From contig CAUJEN010000128.1 in assembly GCA_963169765.1 (NCBI GenBank), positions 1-64,000 of the forward strand: 64,000 bases of DNA, in the 5' to 3' direction. Both the position numbers and the translations under genes were made by a program. Within the stretch, counting starts at the first letter, position 1. Each line of letters begins with the position of its first letter. The DNA is from QWHO01 sp021404945 (GTDB lineage: Bacteria > Vulcanimicrobiota > Xenobia > Xenobiales > QWHO01). Below, one piece after another: positions 32,370 to 41,186 of this stretch. The notes below the pieces were generated by a model that was given only the letters and a program-made list of their open reading frames with translations, did no database searches and was not told the DNA's origin.

Positions 32370-33857
32370 CTATCGGCGGGTGAAGCGCCCCGTTTCCCAG
32401 TCGTTGAGTTGCTCGAGAGTCAGAGCGGTCGCCTTTCCGCCCGGGCCCAGCTCAAAACGCACCAGGGTGACCAGGGGACCATCCTTCAGGTCGGCTTCGA
32501 AATAGAAAGTGCTGCCGTCCCAGGGCTTCAAGGGGGCCGTCGCCATCATTTCGTGGCCGAAGCTCAGCTGCATGTTCTGCACCCTGGCCGGGCCAAAGTA
32601 AACGTTGTCGTAGCTCCCTTCGATGGCCTGCGCGGCCAGGGGAGGCTGGACCTGGGCGGGACGCTGCGACCAGCTGAGGCCCCCGTCCACCAGGCCCGCC
32701 ATGCCCTGGCTGACCTTGAGCTCGATGGCCATCACCTCCTCCAGGCTCCCCGTTCCTTCCAGCACCAGGCTCACCAGGCCGCTGGACAGACCTTCAGGCA
32801 GGCCGGAGGGGAAGGCATTGCACAAGATGGCGATGCCCAGCCCGGCTTCGGGGATCAAGAGCAGTTGCGAGCGCGATCCGGTGGAGAAGGCGCCCGAATG
32901 CTTCACCTCCAGCATGCCGTGGCGGTTGTAGGACGAGGCCCAGCCCAGCCCGTAGAATCCGGAGCTGAAGGTGGCCGGGTTGAAGCCGGTCACCATCAGG
33001 GGCTGGTGGGTGGTCAGGAGAGCCTCGCGGGCCACGATCTGCTTGCCGTCCACCTTTCCCTCGCCCAGGTGCAGGAGCAAGAATCGGCTCAGGTCACGGG
33101 CCGTGCTGGAGACCCCGCCGGCCGGAGCCTGCGCGTCGGGCATGCGGTCGTAGCGCTGCACCGCCTTGCCGTCCTCGATGACGTGCTCGCGGGCCCGGTC
33201 GGGCACTCGGGCGAAGTCCGCGTAGCGGGTGCTGGTCGAGGTCATTGCCAGAGGGTCGAACAGGCGCGTCTTGCAGACCTCGTCGAACTTGCCCCGGGTA
33301 GCCGCCACGCAGCCCGCGGTGATGCCGAAGTTGGAGTAGCTGTAGCTGGCCCGGAAACGGTTGTCCAGCGGCACCTCGCGCAGTCGGCGCAGGATCTCGG
33401 CCTGGTCGAAGCCGAGCTCCTCCAGCTCGTTGCCCGCCTGGCCCGGCAGGCCACTGCGGTGGCAGAGCAGGTCGCGCACGGTGAGGTGGCTGGTGACCCA
33501 GGGGTCCTGGAGCTGGAAGGAGGGGTCGAGCTCAGCGATCCGTTCGTCGAAGCTCACCTGGCCATCGCCTACCAGAGCGGCCACGGCGCTGGTGGAGATG
33601 GGCTTGGAGCAGGAGGCCAGGTGGAAGACCGTGTCGGGCGTGACCGCCACGGGGTGGTTCACGTCGGTGACCCCGAAGCCTTCCAGCATCACCACTTTGC
33701 CCTGGTAGACCACGGCCACTGAGCAGCCCGGCACGCCGCTGGCCTTCTGCGCCTCCTGGCAGAGCTGGCGGAATTTGGGAAGGATGGGGTTGATGTCAGG
33801 CTCGGCCGCGGCCGGAGAGAGCATGAGGAGCATGGCCAGAAGAAGGCGCTTGAGCAT
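32370..33857 (-). CDS. Serine beta-lactamase-fold hydrolase (class C-like), exported
   Basis: This 495-residue protein has a signal peptide (MLKRLLLAMLLMLSPAAA). The catalytic motifs are SCSK (S82, K85), YSN in ASYSYSNFG near 177, and HSGA near 317. These are the SxxK, YxN and HxG triads of AmpC-type beta-lactamases, esterases and peptidases. An extra C-terminal lipocalin-like strand domain follows (about 395-495). Members act on D-Ala peptides, esters or beta-lactams; the substrate cannot be read here. It is the first gene of an operon with the RND exporter. Confidence 0.87.
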   Translation of the reverse strand: MLKRLLLAMLLMLSPAAAEPDINPILPKFRQLCQEAQKASGVPGCSVAVVYQGKVVMLEGFGVTDVNHPVAVTPDTVFHLASCSKPISTSAVAALVGDGQVSFDERIAELDPSFQLQDPWVTSHLTVRDLLCHRSGLPGQAGNELEELGFDQAEILRRLREVPLDNRFRASYSYSNFGITAGCVAATRGKFDEVCKTRLFDPLAMTSTSTRYADFARVPDRAREHVIEDGKAVQRYDRMPDAQAPAGGVSSTARDLSRFLLLHLGEGKVDGKQIVAREALLTTHQPLMVTGFNPATFSSGFYGLGWASSYNRHGMLEVKHSGAFSTGSRSQLLLIPEAGLGIAILCNAFPSGLPEGLSSGLVSLVLEGTGSLEEVMAIELKVSQGMAGLVDGGLSWSQRPAQVQPPLAAQAIEGSYDNVYFGPARVQNMQLSFGHEMMATAPLKPWDGSTFYFEADLKDGPLVTLVRFELGPGGKATALTLEQLNDWETGRFTRR

Positions 33858-33990
33858 TTGCCCCCGGTTGGTCCGAGGAGGGGGAGATTCCTGCCACCAG
33901 AACAGCAGGGCGGCGCGGGGAGATTGAGGCCAGAGATCAGATTGGCGTCGACCGGGATCCCTTTCTATTTCACGGGGGGCCTTCGAGTTC

Positions 33991-35394
33991 TTAGGTTCTT
34001 TCCCGCCGACTTTCCTCCCGAGCGACCTGGACCGACCGGGTCGAGCTCATGCCGTTCCTCGGGAGCAGGACTCGAAAGGTCGCTCCTCGGTCGGGCCCGG
34101 ACTCCGCCATCACCTGACCGCCGTGGGCGTTCACCAGGGTCCGAACGATGGCCAGGCCCAGCCCGGTGCCTCCGGTGCCCCGGCTGCGGGAAGGGTCGGG
34201 ACGCGCAAATCGCTCGAACAAACCGCTGGCCGGTAGCCCTGGACCCTGGTCGCTGATGGTCAGCTCCACCTGGTCCTCGATCGCCCTGGCCCGCAGGGCC
34301 ACGCTGCTGCCCTCGGGTGCGTAGCGCAGGGCGTTGTCCACCAGGTTGTCGATCACCTGGCGGAGCCGGTCGGCATCGCCCGGCACCGTCAGGTCGCTGT
34401 CCGCCGCAAGCTCAAGAGTTACCGAGCGCTCGCGGGCCACCGGCTCGAAGCTCGCGCGGCAGGCTTCAAGCAACTCTCGCACACCCACTGGCGCAAAGCC
34501 AGGGTGCAGCCCGCCCTGGTCGGCCTGGCTCAGCGTCAGCAGATCGCGCACCAACCTGGCCAGGCGCCGAGCCTCTTCGAGCGAGCTCTCGAGGCAGGAG
34601 CGATACTGCTCCGCGTCGCGCGGGCGACGCAGGGTCACCTCCAGGTGCCCGATGAGATTCGTGAGCGGGGTACGCAGCTCATGGGAGGCATCGGAGAGAA
34701 ACTGTTGCTGCAGGCGGAAGGCCTCCTCGAGATGGGCCAGCATGGCATTCAGGGCCTCACGCAGCACGGTCACCTCGCGGTCCTCTCCGGGCTCGGGGTC
34801 GAGGCGTCGGGCGAGCTGATCCGGACCAATCTGTTGAGCCGCCAGGGCGACTCCTTCGAGGGGACGGGTGATGCGGCATGCGAGCCACCAGCTCAACCCG
34901 GCGGCCAGGGTGCTGCCGATGAGCATGACGGCGGCCAGCACCGTCACGAGTCGGCTCAGAGCCTGCCGCACCGGCGCGAGCGGCAGCGCCACCACCGCCA
35001 CCGCCTGCTGCTGCTCGAGGGGAACAAAGAGCGCTCGCACCGCTTGCCCCTGCCACTCGAGCTCGACCAGCACCGGTTGGGAGGTCGACTCGAGGTCGGC
35101 GCGCCGCGGAAGAGGCTGGGTGAGGCTATCACTCCGGGCCAGAACCTCCCCGCCGGGCCGTACGATCTGGGCATAGCGCTCGTAGCCGCCGCGCAGGCCG
35201 ACGGTGTCATGCAGGTGAATGCGCGGCCCGTCCACGGCTGAGGCGACCTCGGTGCTGGTCACTGCCATCAGGGCCGCGTCCAACTGGGCGCTCAGGGTCC
35301 GGCGCGCGCCCAGGTAGATCGCCAGGCCGCTCAGCGACAGCAGCATCAGGCAGAGCAGGGTGACGCTCGCAGCCAGGCGGTGGCGCAGGCTCAC
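33991..35394 (-). CDS. Sensor histidine kinase
   Basis: This 467-residue protein starts at GTG 35394, overlapping the stop of the response regulator gene (GTGA). There are two transmembrane helices (about 10-30 and 145-170) flanking a periplasmic sensor, then HAMP and the HisKA box SDASHELRTPLTNLIGHLE. The HATPase motifs follow: VIDNLVDNALRYAPEGS (N box), ISDQGPGLP (G1) and GTGLGLAI (G2). It forms a two-component pair with the gene at 35391. A metal or envelope-stress stimulus is common for this CusS-like layout, but that is inference. Confidence 0.93.
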   Translation of the reverse strand: MSLRHRLAASVTLLCLMLLSLSGLAIYLGARRTLSAQLDAALMAVTSTEVASAVDGPRIHLHDTVGLRGGYERYAQIVRPGGEVLARSDSLTQPLPRRADLESTSQPVLVELEWQGQAVRALFVPLEQQQAVAVVALPLAPVRQALSRLVTVLAAVMLIGSTLAAGLSWWLACRITRPLEGVALAAQQIGPDQLARRLDPEPGEDREVTVLREALNAMLAHLEEAFRLQQQFLSDASHELRTPLTNLIGHLEVTLRRPRDAEQYRSCLESSLEEARRLARLVRDLLTLSQADQGGLHPGFAPVGVRELLEACRASFEPVARERSVTLELAADSDLTVPGDADRLRQVIDNLVDNALRYAPEGSSVALRARAIEDQVELTISDQGPGLPASGLFERFARPDPSRSRGTGGTGLGLAIVRTLVNAHGGQVMAESGPDRGATFRVLLPRNGMSSTRSVQVAREESRRERT

Positions 35395-36056
35395 TGCGCC
35401 ACCAGGCAGTAGCCTGCGCCGCGCACCGTCTTGAGAAGGTCTCGATGGGCGCCGAGCTTGCTACGAAGATAGCCGACGTAGACGTCTACGACGTTCGAGC
35501 TCGGCTCCAGGCCGCTCTCCCACACGCTCTCCCACAGCTCGGTGCGCGACACGATTCTCCCGGCTCGGCGGCAGAGCAGCTCCAGGATCAGGTACTCCCG
35601 GGCTGTCAGCGAGAGCGGGCGGCCGTCCAGCAAGACCTGACGGGCGGCCGGGTCGAGCTGGAGGGGACCCACCTCGAGTCTTTCACGGGGCGCCACCGCG
35701 GGCCGCCGCAGGTGGGCCCGCAGGCGAGCCAGCAGCTCCTCGAAAGCGAAAGGCTTCACGACGTAATCGTCGGCCCCGAGGTCAAGCCCGCGCACCCGGT
35801 CACTGAGGCGATCGCGGGCGGTGAGCAAGAGGATCGGCACCTCCACGCCCTGATCGCGCCATTGGCGGCAGAGCTCGAACCCGTCTCCCCCGGGAAGCAT
35901 GGCGTCGAGCACGATCGCGTCGTAGCGATTCACCGTCAGGGCTTCATCGGCGGCCGGAGCGGTCGAGGCCGTGTCCACCACAAAGCCTTCTTCCTCCAGA
36001 CCCCGTTTTAGAAAACCGAGCGTCTCGAGCTCATCGTCGACAACCAGGAGCTTCAT
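35391..36056 (-). CDS. OmpR-family response regulator
   Basis: This 221-residue protein has a receiver domain at 1-115 (VVDDELETLGFL, phospho-acceptor Asp in YDAIVLDAMLPGGDGF, Lys in DDYVVKPFAFEELL). A winged-helix DNA-binding domain occupies 125-221 (LTAREYLILELLCRRAG, VVDVYVGYLRSKL). It is co-transcribed with and coupled to the downstream kinase. The divergent gene at 36141 is a natural candidate target. Confidence 0.95.
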   Translation of the reverse strand: MKLLVVDDELETLGFLKRGLEEEGFVVDTASTAPAADEALTVNRYDAIVLDAMLPGGDGFELCRQWRDQGVEVPILLLTARDRLSDRVRGLDLGADDYVVKPFAFEELLARLRAHLRRPAVAPRERLEVGPLQLDPAARQVLLDGRPLSLTAREYLILELLCRRAGRIVSRTELWESVWESGLEPSSNVVDVYVGYLRSKLGAHRDLLKTVRGAGYCLVAQ

Positions 36057-36140
36057 GGCCTTCTCATCTTCTTCTCACAGTGAAAACGGTAAACTCGGGA
36101 TGAAATCGTGTCCATGACCTGAATCATCTGGAGGTAGCTC

Positions 36141-36638
36141 GTGAACCCAACTCATCTGCATCTGATGCTCAACCACGTTCCGATCCTGGCCATTCCCCTG
36201 GCAGTGGGACTGCTCGCGGCGGGAATCCTGGTCAGCTCGCGCGCTCTCAAGAAGGCCGCCCTGGTTCTGTTGGTCCTGGCGGGCCTGGTCATCTGGCCCG
36301 TCTACCTTACCGGTGAGCCCGCTGAAGAGACCGTCGAGGGTCTTCCCGGCGTGGCCGAGAGCCTCATCGAGCAGCACGAAGATGCCGCCAAGCTAGCGCT
36401 CATTTTCGTCGAGATCCTGGCCGTCGGAGCCCTCGGGGGACTCATCTTGTCACGCCAGAGCGACGTCAGCAAAGTCATCGCCGCGCCGCTGCTCGGTCTG
36501 GGCCTGGTCGCCACCCTGTCGATGGGCTGGGTCGGCTATCTGGGAGGACAGATCCGGCACACTGAAGTGCGCTCCGGCGCAACCGAGGTGACGGCGCCAG
36601 ACTCCGGCGACCACGAGAAGCATGCCGACGACGACTGA
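36141..36638 (+). CDS. Small polytopic membrane protein, DUF2231-like
   Basis: This 165-residue protein starts at GTG with a good TGGAGGT ribosome site. It opens MNPTHLHLMLNHVPIL, a His-rich start seen in DUF2231-type membrane proteins, and has four hydrophobic helices (about 15-30, 35-55, 80-100 and 115-135). It ends in an Asp/His-rich tail (GDHEKHADDD). The histidines suggest heme or metal contact, but this is not shown. It diverges from the two-component operon and may be its target. Confidence 0.7.
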   Translation: MNPTHLHLMLNHVPILAIPLAVGLLAAGILVSSRALKKAALVLLVLAGLVIWPVYLTGEPAEETVEGLPGVAESLIEQHEDAAKLALIFVEILAVGALGGLILSRQSDVSKVIAAPLLGLGLVATLSMGWVGYLGGQIRHTEVRSGATEVTAPDSGDHEKHADDD

Positions 36639-36683
36639 GAATTGGAGCAGTCGGCGCGTCCACGAGAGTCGCCGAGGATGCTG

Positions 36684-37127
36684 TCAGCCGCAGCACTTCT
36701 TGAATTTCTTGCCGCTCCCACAGGGGCACGGGTCGTTGCGCCCCGGACCGGTCTCGCGCCGCACCGGACCGCTTCGGGGAGTGGTGCCGTCGACATAGAT
36801 CCAGCGTCCCTCGCGCAGCTCGAAGCGAGAGCGCTCGTGCAGGCGGTGACGCTCGGAGCCCACCTGGAAAGTGGCCAGGAACTCCACCACGTCGTCCACC
36901 GCCTCGAGCACCTCCAGGCCGGTGAAGCGAGCCTCGCGGGCAAAGCGCTCCACCCCGGCTCGATCCTGGGAGACCTGGGTCTCGAGCAGGTAGTCCACGT
37001 TGCCCAGCGCGTAGGCCGAGTAACGCGAGCGCATCAGCTCCTCGGGGGTGGCCGGCAGCTCGCCCCGGTGAAAGCGGCCGCAGCAGCCCTCCAGGGGGCG
37101 GCCCGAGCCGCAAGGGCAGGCGTTAAT
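36684..37127 (-). CDS. ychJ: YchJ family protein (SEC-C motif) with non-canonical start
   Basis: The protein is about 147 residues. The N-terminal CPCGSGRPLEGCCG is followed by HRGELPATPEELMRSRYSAYALGNVDYLLET and the NTF2-like core. It ends with the SEC-C zinc motif GRNDPCPCGSGKKFKKCCG. The first ATG in frame (37034) would remove the N-terminal zinc motif that the family always has. In frame upstream there is no ATG, GTG or TTG; ATT at 37127 overlaps the stop of the ATP-grasp gene and is the best candidate. Function of YchJ is unknown. Confidence 0.75.
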   Translation of the reverse strand: MNACPCGSGRPLEGCCGRFHRGELPATPEELMRSRYSAYALGNVDYLLETQVSQDRAGVERFAREARFTGLEVLEAVDDVVEFLATFQVGSERHRLHERSRFELREGRWIYVDGTTPRSGPVRRETGPGRNDPCPCGSGKKFKKCCG

Positions 37128-38325
37128 TGCTGGGCTTCTCCGAAGGGGGCATGATCGACAGGAAGTCGTAGCCCATGCGCGGCACGTAGCTGCTCAAGAG
37201 CTCATCCACCCGGTCATAGCTGGGCGAGGCCACGATCAGGCCGGCGTGGTGGCGCTGCACGATGCGGCCAACGATTTCGGGCTCATGGTAGCCGGTCAGG
37301 TCGGGCCACTCCTGGCGGGCCAGGCACAGGGCCAGGCCCGCGTAGTCGCGGCGGTAGGTGGGAACCTGGTAGCTCTCCTTGTGCAGGTAGGCCAGCTCGA
37401 TCTTGGCCCATTCGGCCCAGAGGTTGATGCCCGAGGCCGCTTCCACCAGGGCGTCGATGTGGGCCCCGCCCACCCGGGCCGCCAGCTCGAGGAAGTAGAG
37501 CTTGCCGTTGTGGCCCCGGATGAACTCGGCATGAGTCACCCCGCGCACCATCCCCATGGCGGCCACGACCTTCTTGTTGAGCGCCTTCAGGTCACCCACC
37601 AGCTTGCCCTCATGCTGGCTGGACATGGTGCGGGTGGTGAACACCCCGCCCAGGTGGGAAACCTTCATCGGCGGATCACCGTAGCGGTGGGCGATCTGGT
37701 AGACCAGCTTGCTGTCGTAGTAGATCGAGTCCACGTGGAACACGTCGCCCGGCACGTAGGCTTCCATCAGGTAAAACGACTGCTTGTCGCCCAGCATGGC
37801 CAGGGCTTCCCACAGCTCGGCCTCATGCTCGATCTTGCGAATGCCCACGGCGCCGGCCTCGGCCCGGGGCTTGAGCATCCAGGGCGGGGGGACGCAGCGC
37901 ATGAACTCGCGCACGTCCTCATAGTTCAGAACATGTACGAAGGCCGGCACGGGCAACCCGTTCTCGGCCGCCTGCACCCGCATGGCCAGCTTGTCGCGGA
38001 AATAGCGGGCCCTTGTCTCGCCCATTCCGGGGCTACGCAGGTGCTCGCGTAGCGAGGCCGCCGTCTCCACGTCGTAGTCATCCAGGGCCACGATGCGGTC
38101 GATGTGGCGCTCGCGGGCCAGGTAGCTGACCCCGTTGATGATGTCCGGCACCTTGAGGGCCGGCATGCGGAACATCTCGTCGATCGCCTCCTGAGGCCAG
38201 GGCTCGCCCGCCAGCGCCTCCTCGGTGATCAAGATGACGCGACAACCCTGGCGTTTCAGCTCGCGCATGAATTCGGCGCCTTTGTAATAGCTGGCCAGGC
38301 AGACAAAGGTGATCGGTCGGCTCAT
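37123..38325 (-). CDS. ATP-grasp superfamily ligase
   Basis: This 400-residue protein has an N-terminal Rossmann-like part (VCLASYYKGAEFMRELKRQG). The ATP-grasp core runs from about 115 to 310: PPPWMLKPRAEAGAVGIRKI (the ATP-binding lysine and loop), SFYLMEAYVPGDVFHVDSIY, and metal-binding LYFLELAARVGGAHID. It would join a carboxylate to an amine or thiol through an acyl phosphate; the substrate is unknown. It overlaps the YchJ gene. A role in natural product, peptide or modified cofactor synthesis is possible. Confidence 0.85.
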   Translation of the reverse strand: MSRPITFVCLASYYKGAEFMRELKRQGCRVILITEEALAGEPWPQEAIDEMFRMPALKVPDIINGVSYLARERHIDRIVALDDYDVETAASLREHLRSPGMGETRARYFRDKLAMRVQAAENGLPVPAFVHVLNYEDVREFMRCVPPPWMLKPRAEAGAVGIRKIEHEAELWEALAMLGDKQSFYLMEAYVPGDVFHVDSIYYDSKLVYQIAHRYGDPPMKVSHLGGVFTTRTMSSQHEGKLVGDLKALNKKVVAAMGMVRGVTHAEFIRGHNGKLYFLELAARVGGAHIDALVEAASGINLWAEWAKIELAYLHKESYQVPTYRRDYAGLALCLARQEWPDLTGYHEPEIVGRIVQRHHAGLIVASPSYDRVDELLSSYVPRMGYDFLSIMPPSEKPSN

Positions 38326-38381
38326 GGAGCCCGTTGATTCGAACTCCAGGCCCTCATTCCTGGTGCGTCGAATGGGCCGGC

Positions 38382-39083
38382 GTGGCGATCGTGATCCAGG
38401 GGGTCAGCACCTGCGCCCTTTGTGGCGAGCTGGCCGATTCGAAAGAGTACATGGCGACCTCGGGAGTATGGTATGAGCCGGACCACCCGCTCTGGCGCTA
38501 CTGCGATGCTCCCATGCACTGGGAGTGCTATGAGCGTTGGCCCGAGCGAGAGGCCTTCGCGCGCGACTACGTGGCCATGCGCTGCTCGCACCAGGAAAGT
38601 CCCTACTGGGATACGGTCTACGAAGACGAGCAACTGGTTCTCGAGGTCAGCCGCGCCAGAGCTCTGGCCTGGCTGCGGGCAACCGGAACCCCGGTGGCCT
38701 TCTCGCCGCAGAGCTGGCCTGAGCCCGAGCCGGGTCTTCACCGGCTCGAGCGAGCGGAGCTTGCGAAAAGCCAGCTGGCCGACAGGTTCCCCACCTGGGA
38801 GGATTTGCTTGCGGGCGTCGACTGGCAGGCAAAGGAGGGCCTGCGTGAGCGCCTCGACCGAGAGGCCGAAGAGCGGCGCGAGAAGAGCCGCCAGCAGGCC
38901 ATCGCAGCCCAGGCCGAAAGTAACGCCCTGACAGCCCGTTGGGCCGAGCAGCTCAAGACCGGTGGCCTGACCTGCCCGTTCTGCCAGCGCCACACGCGCA
39001 ACGTTCGTTACTGTGACAGGCGGCCCGACCAGCGCTCGTACTTCATCTGCCAGGAGTGCGGCTGCTCCTTCGAGGCCAGCTGA
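38382..39083 (+). CDS. Zinc-finger hypothetical protein
   Basis: About 233 residues from the GTG at 38382; TTG 38334 and GTG 38391 are alternatives, so the start is uncertain. An N-terminal CxxC (STCALCGEL) and a later CDAPMHWECYERW give one probable zinc site. A charged helix follows (about 150-200). The C-terminal TCPFCQRHTRNVRYC and ICQECGCSF give a second ribbon. The stop overlaps the ATG of the next gene (TGATG), so the two are coupled. No family is recognised. Confidence 0.65.
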   Translation: MAIVIQGVSTCALCGELADSKEYMATSGVWYEPDHPLWRYCDAPMHWECYERWPEREAFARDYVAMRCSHQESPYWDTVYEDEQLVLEVSRARALAWLRATGTPVAFSPQSWPEPEPGLHRLERAELAKSQLADRFPTWEDLLAGVDWQAKEGLRERLDREAEERREKSRQQAIAAQAESNALTARWAEQLKTGGLTCPFCQRHTRNVRYCDRRPDQRSYFICQECGCSFEAS

Positions 39084-39517
39084 TGGAACCCCACTGGGTT
39101 GCTCTGATGGCGGTGACGGCTCTGGGCTGCATCGGGGTCATGCTGCTCAACACGAGCCGAAGAAAGCCTTCGGCCGATCACGAGCAAATCGTGCGCAGCG
39201 CCATCTTGCAGCTCTTCAAGCTGGCCACCAGCCAGGACTACTCGGGGGCGGCCACGCTGATGCTGGGGCCTGAGGGCACCATTTTGCGCTACAGCCAGCA
39301 AGCCGAGGAGGTCGAGCGGCGTTGTCGCGAGCTGCAAGAGCTGGCTGAGGGGGGCGGGATCTGCATCGAGCGGGTTCTGCCTCAAGGCGACGAGGGCCAC
39401 CCCGATTACGTCTGTGAGTTGTCCGTGGTGGGCTCTCAGCGACGAAAGCGCCAGCAGCGCTGGCGCTGGACGGGCGATCGCTATGCATGGCTCGGGGACT
39501 CATCGCCTCGCGCCTAG
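39083..39517 (+). CDS. Membrane-anchored small protein (NTF2-like fold possible)
   Basis: This is a 144-residue protein from the ATG at 39083. One N-terminal transmembrane helix (VALMAVTALGCIGVMLL) is followed by a soluble domain (about 30-140) with a helix (HEQIVRSAILQLFKLATSQD) and strands ending in RWRWTGDRYAWLGD. That layout resembles DUF4878/NTF2-like extracytoplasmic domains. It is coupled to the preceding zinc-finger gene. Its TAG stop is the first part of repeat B3. Confidence 0.6.
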   Translation: MEPHWVALMAVTALGCIGVMLLNTSRRKPSADHEQIVRSAILQLFKLATSQDYSGAATLMLGPEGTILRYSQQAEEVERRCRELQELAEGGGICIERVLPQGDEGHPDYVCELSVVGSQRRKRQQRWRWTGDRYAWLGDSSPRA

Positions 39518-39660
39518 AAGTCCGGCCGCAAACCCCCATGTGGTGTCGGAGGGAACCTCCGCCACCACAAGATGTTGTGGGCGTCCGGACTTCTAGCACA
39601 ATCTGTTGGGCGTCGCGCAGCCGTAAAACCGTGTCATGGGGGTTTCCGGCTGCGCTCCTA
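39516..39660 (+). repeat. Dispersed palindromic element, family B copy 3
   Basis: It starts AGAAGTCCGG inside the stop codon of the preceding gene and pairs perfectly with CCGGACTTCT at 39585-39594. It then continues with GTTGGGCGTCGCGCAGCCG and GGGGGTTTCCGGCTGCG of family B. This copy therefore has two nested hairpins. Confidence 0.7.
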
Positions 39661-39805
39661 GGGGGCGCGGCCGATTACCCCCCATGCGGCGTCGGAGGAG
39701 CTGCGCTCTCGGGGGGCCCTACCCCCGCCTGTAGGCGGCCGAACTTCCAGCGCGTCGCGCAGCCGTCAAGGGGGGTTCCGGCCGCGCTCCTGGAAGTTCT
39801 CGAGG
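39661..39805 (+). repeat. Dispersed palindromic element, family B copy 4
   Basis: It lies directly after copy 3, with CGGCCGATTACCCCCCATG at the left and CGTCGCGCAGCCGTCAAGG at the right. AACTTCCAG and CTGGAAGTT form a further inverted pair. Together, copies 3 and 4 fill the 320-base gap before the radical SAM gene. Confidence 0.6.
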
Positions 39806-39836
39806 GCTGACGGCTCCCGCGGTGCCCCTCAGCCGA

Positions 39837-40901
39837 TCACCCGCCGCAGGTCAGGGCGGCCTCGGCTCGCTGGTACAGGAGCTTGAGCCCTTCGCACAGC
39901 AGCGAGGGCCTGTCCTCGCCGCCGGCCATCTGGCGCTCGAATGGACAGCCGCCTCGACACAGGTCGCGCCAGCGGCAATCCGAGCAGGCGGCGGGGGTGG
40001 ACTGCCAGGCGGAGTACATGGCCTGGGTCCGGGGGCTGTCGAGCAGGTCTTCCAGATTGCTCAGGTGCACGTTCCCGACGCAGGCCGCGAACTCATCGCA
40101 GGGATACACGTCTCCGTTGTGCGAGAAAGTGACATAGGTTGAGCAACTGCTTTCCAGCTTGCAGTAGCCCGAGGCCTGACCGGACAGAGCTCGCAGAAGG
40201 CCTGAAAGGCCACGAATCTTGAAGTCGGCCCGACCCAGGGCCAGCCATCGGTCCAGTGCCCTGACCATGAAGCGACCGAACTCCAGGCCCCCCACCAGGG
40301 CCTGGGGGCGTCCTTTGACAAGACGCAGACCGGGGGCAAAATCGACCTCGGCCAGCTGGAGTGCGGCGAAGTAGTCGACCAGCTCCTCGGGAAATGCGAT
40401 CGTCTGCTGGTCGATCACGCAGGAGGCTCGCGGGGAGAGCCCGGCCTCCCGCAGGCAGTCCACCCCACTGACCACGCTGGCATGGCTTCCACCCCCTCGC
40501 CGGAATGGTCGCCTGGCATCGTGGAGTTGCTCCGGACCATCCAGGCTGAGGCTCACTCCGAAACGACGTTCGGCCAGAAAGCCTGACCAGTCCGCGTCAA
40601 TGAGCACAGCGTTGGTCTGGATGGAGTGTCGCACCGGCCTGTCACCGAGCACTGTCTCGGCAAAATCGACTGCGCTGCGGAAACAGTCGAGCCCGACCAG
40701 AGTGGGCTCACCCCCGTACCAGAGGAGCTGGATCGGGCCTCGGGTCAATCGCTTGACCTCGAGCAAGACTCGCTCTAGCGTCGCACGGGACATCCTCTGG
40801 CCAGGGCGCAGCCGACCTGCCTGGTAGCAGTACGAGCAGGCCAGGTTACAGTCTTCGATGAGCTTGATGACCGGGCTCAAGCGCCGGGATGTCCCGCTCA
40901 T
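39837..40901 (-). CDS. Radical SAM/SPASM peptide maturase
   Basis: This is a 354-residue protein from the ATG at 40901. The CX3CX2C cluster is CNLACSYC (C18, C22, C25), followed by the LLWYGGEPTLVG loop typical of the family. The C-terminal SPASM region has the Cys-rich series YCKLESSC, GDVYPCDEFAAC and ACSDCRWRDLCRGGC, enough for auxiliary iron-sulfur clusters. The HDARRPFRRGGGSHASVV segment resembles the FxsB/GrrM branch of peptide-modifying enzymes. The start overlaps the stop of a 52-residue peptide gene by ATGA, so the peptide is the likely substrate. No transporter or protease gene is adjacent. Confidence 0.88.
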   Translation of the reverse strand: MSGTSRRLSPVIKLIEDCNLACSYCYQAGRLRPGQRMSRATLERVLLEVKRLTRGPIQLLWYGGEPTLVGLDCFRSAVDFAETVLGDRPVRHSIQTNAVLIDADWSGFLAERRFGVSLSLDGPEQLHDARRPFRRGGGSHASVVSGVDCLREAGLSPRASCVIDQQTIAFPEELVDYFAALQLAEVDFAPGLRLVKGRPQALVGGLEFGRFMVRALDRWLALGRADFKIRGLSGLLRALSGQASGYCKLESSCSTYVTFSHNGDVYPCDEFAACVGNVHLSNLEDLLDSPRTQAMYSAWQSTPAACSDCRWRDLCRGGCPFERQMAGGEDRPSLLCEGLKLLYQRAEAALTCGG

Positions 40902-41056
40902 CGGCCCGATTGCCCGAGCTGAGGGCCATTCGAATGGACCGTTGGCGAGACTGCCTTGTGCGCAAGCACGTTCGGATCGTCCACCTGACCTCGCTCCAGC
41001 CATTGCGGGAGGAGGGCCAGGCTGGCCGCGAGGAGAGACGGGCGGTTACGAGCCAT
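40898..41056 (-). CDS. Candidate RiPP precursor peptide coupled to the radical SAM gene
   Basis: This 52-residue reading frame has its stop overlapping the maturase start (ATGA). It opens MARNRPSLLAASLALLPQWL, a helix-forming leader-like part. The C-terminal half (about 33-52) holds HKAVSPTVHSNGPQLGQSGR, with an aromatic-x-Asn unit (HSN) of the type used by three-residue cyclophane-forming enzymes. Third codon positions are more G/C-rich in this frame than in the alternative frame that would extend the maturase. GGAGG abuts the ATG, which is unusually close. The function as a precursor is inference from position and coupling. Confidence 0.5.
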   Translation of the reverse strand: MARNRPSLLAASLALLPQWLERGQVDDPNVLAHKAVSPTVHSNGPQLGQSGR

Positions 41057-41186
41057 CCTCCACCAGTGACATGATTGTTTCTAGATTGTCTTTGACCGGT
41101 AGCAAGTTTTCCTGGTTGACGGGGCGGGCCGTTGCGCTGGCCGGGCAGACGAACCGCTCTGCTCGGTGGGACCGAGGCGCCAGGCC

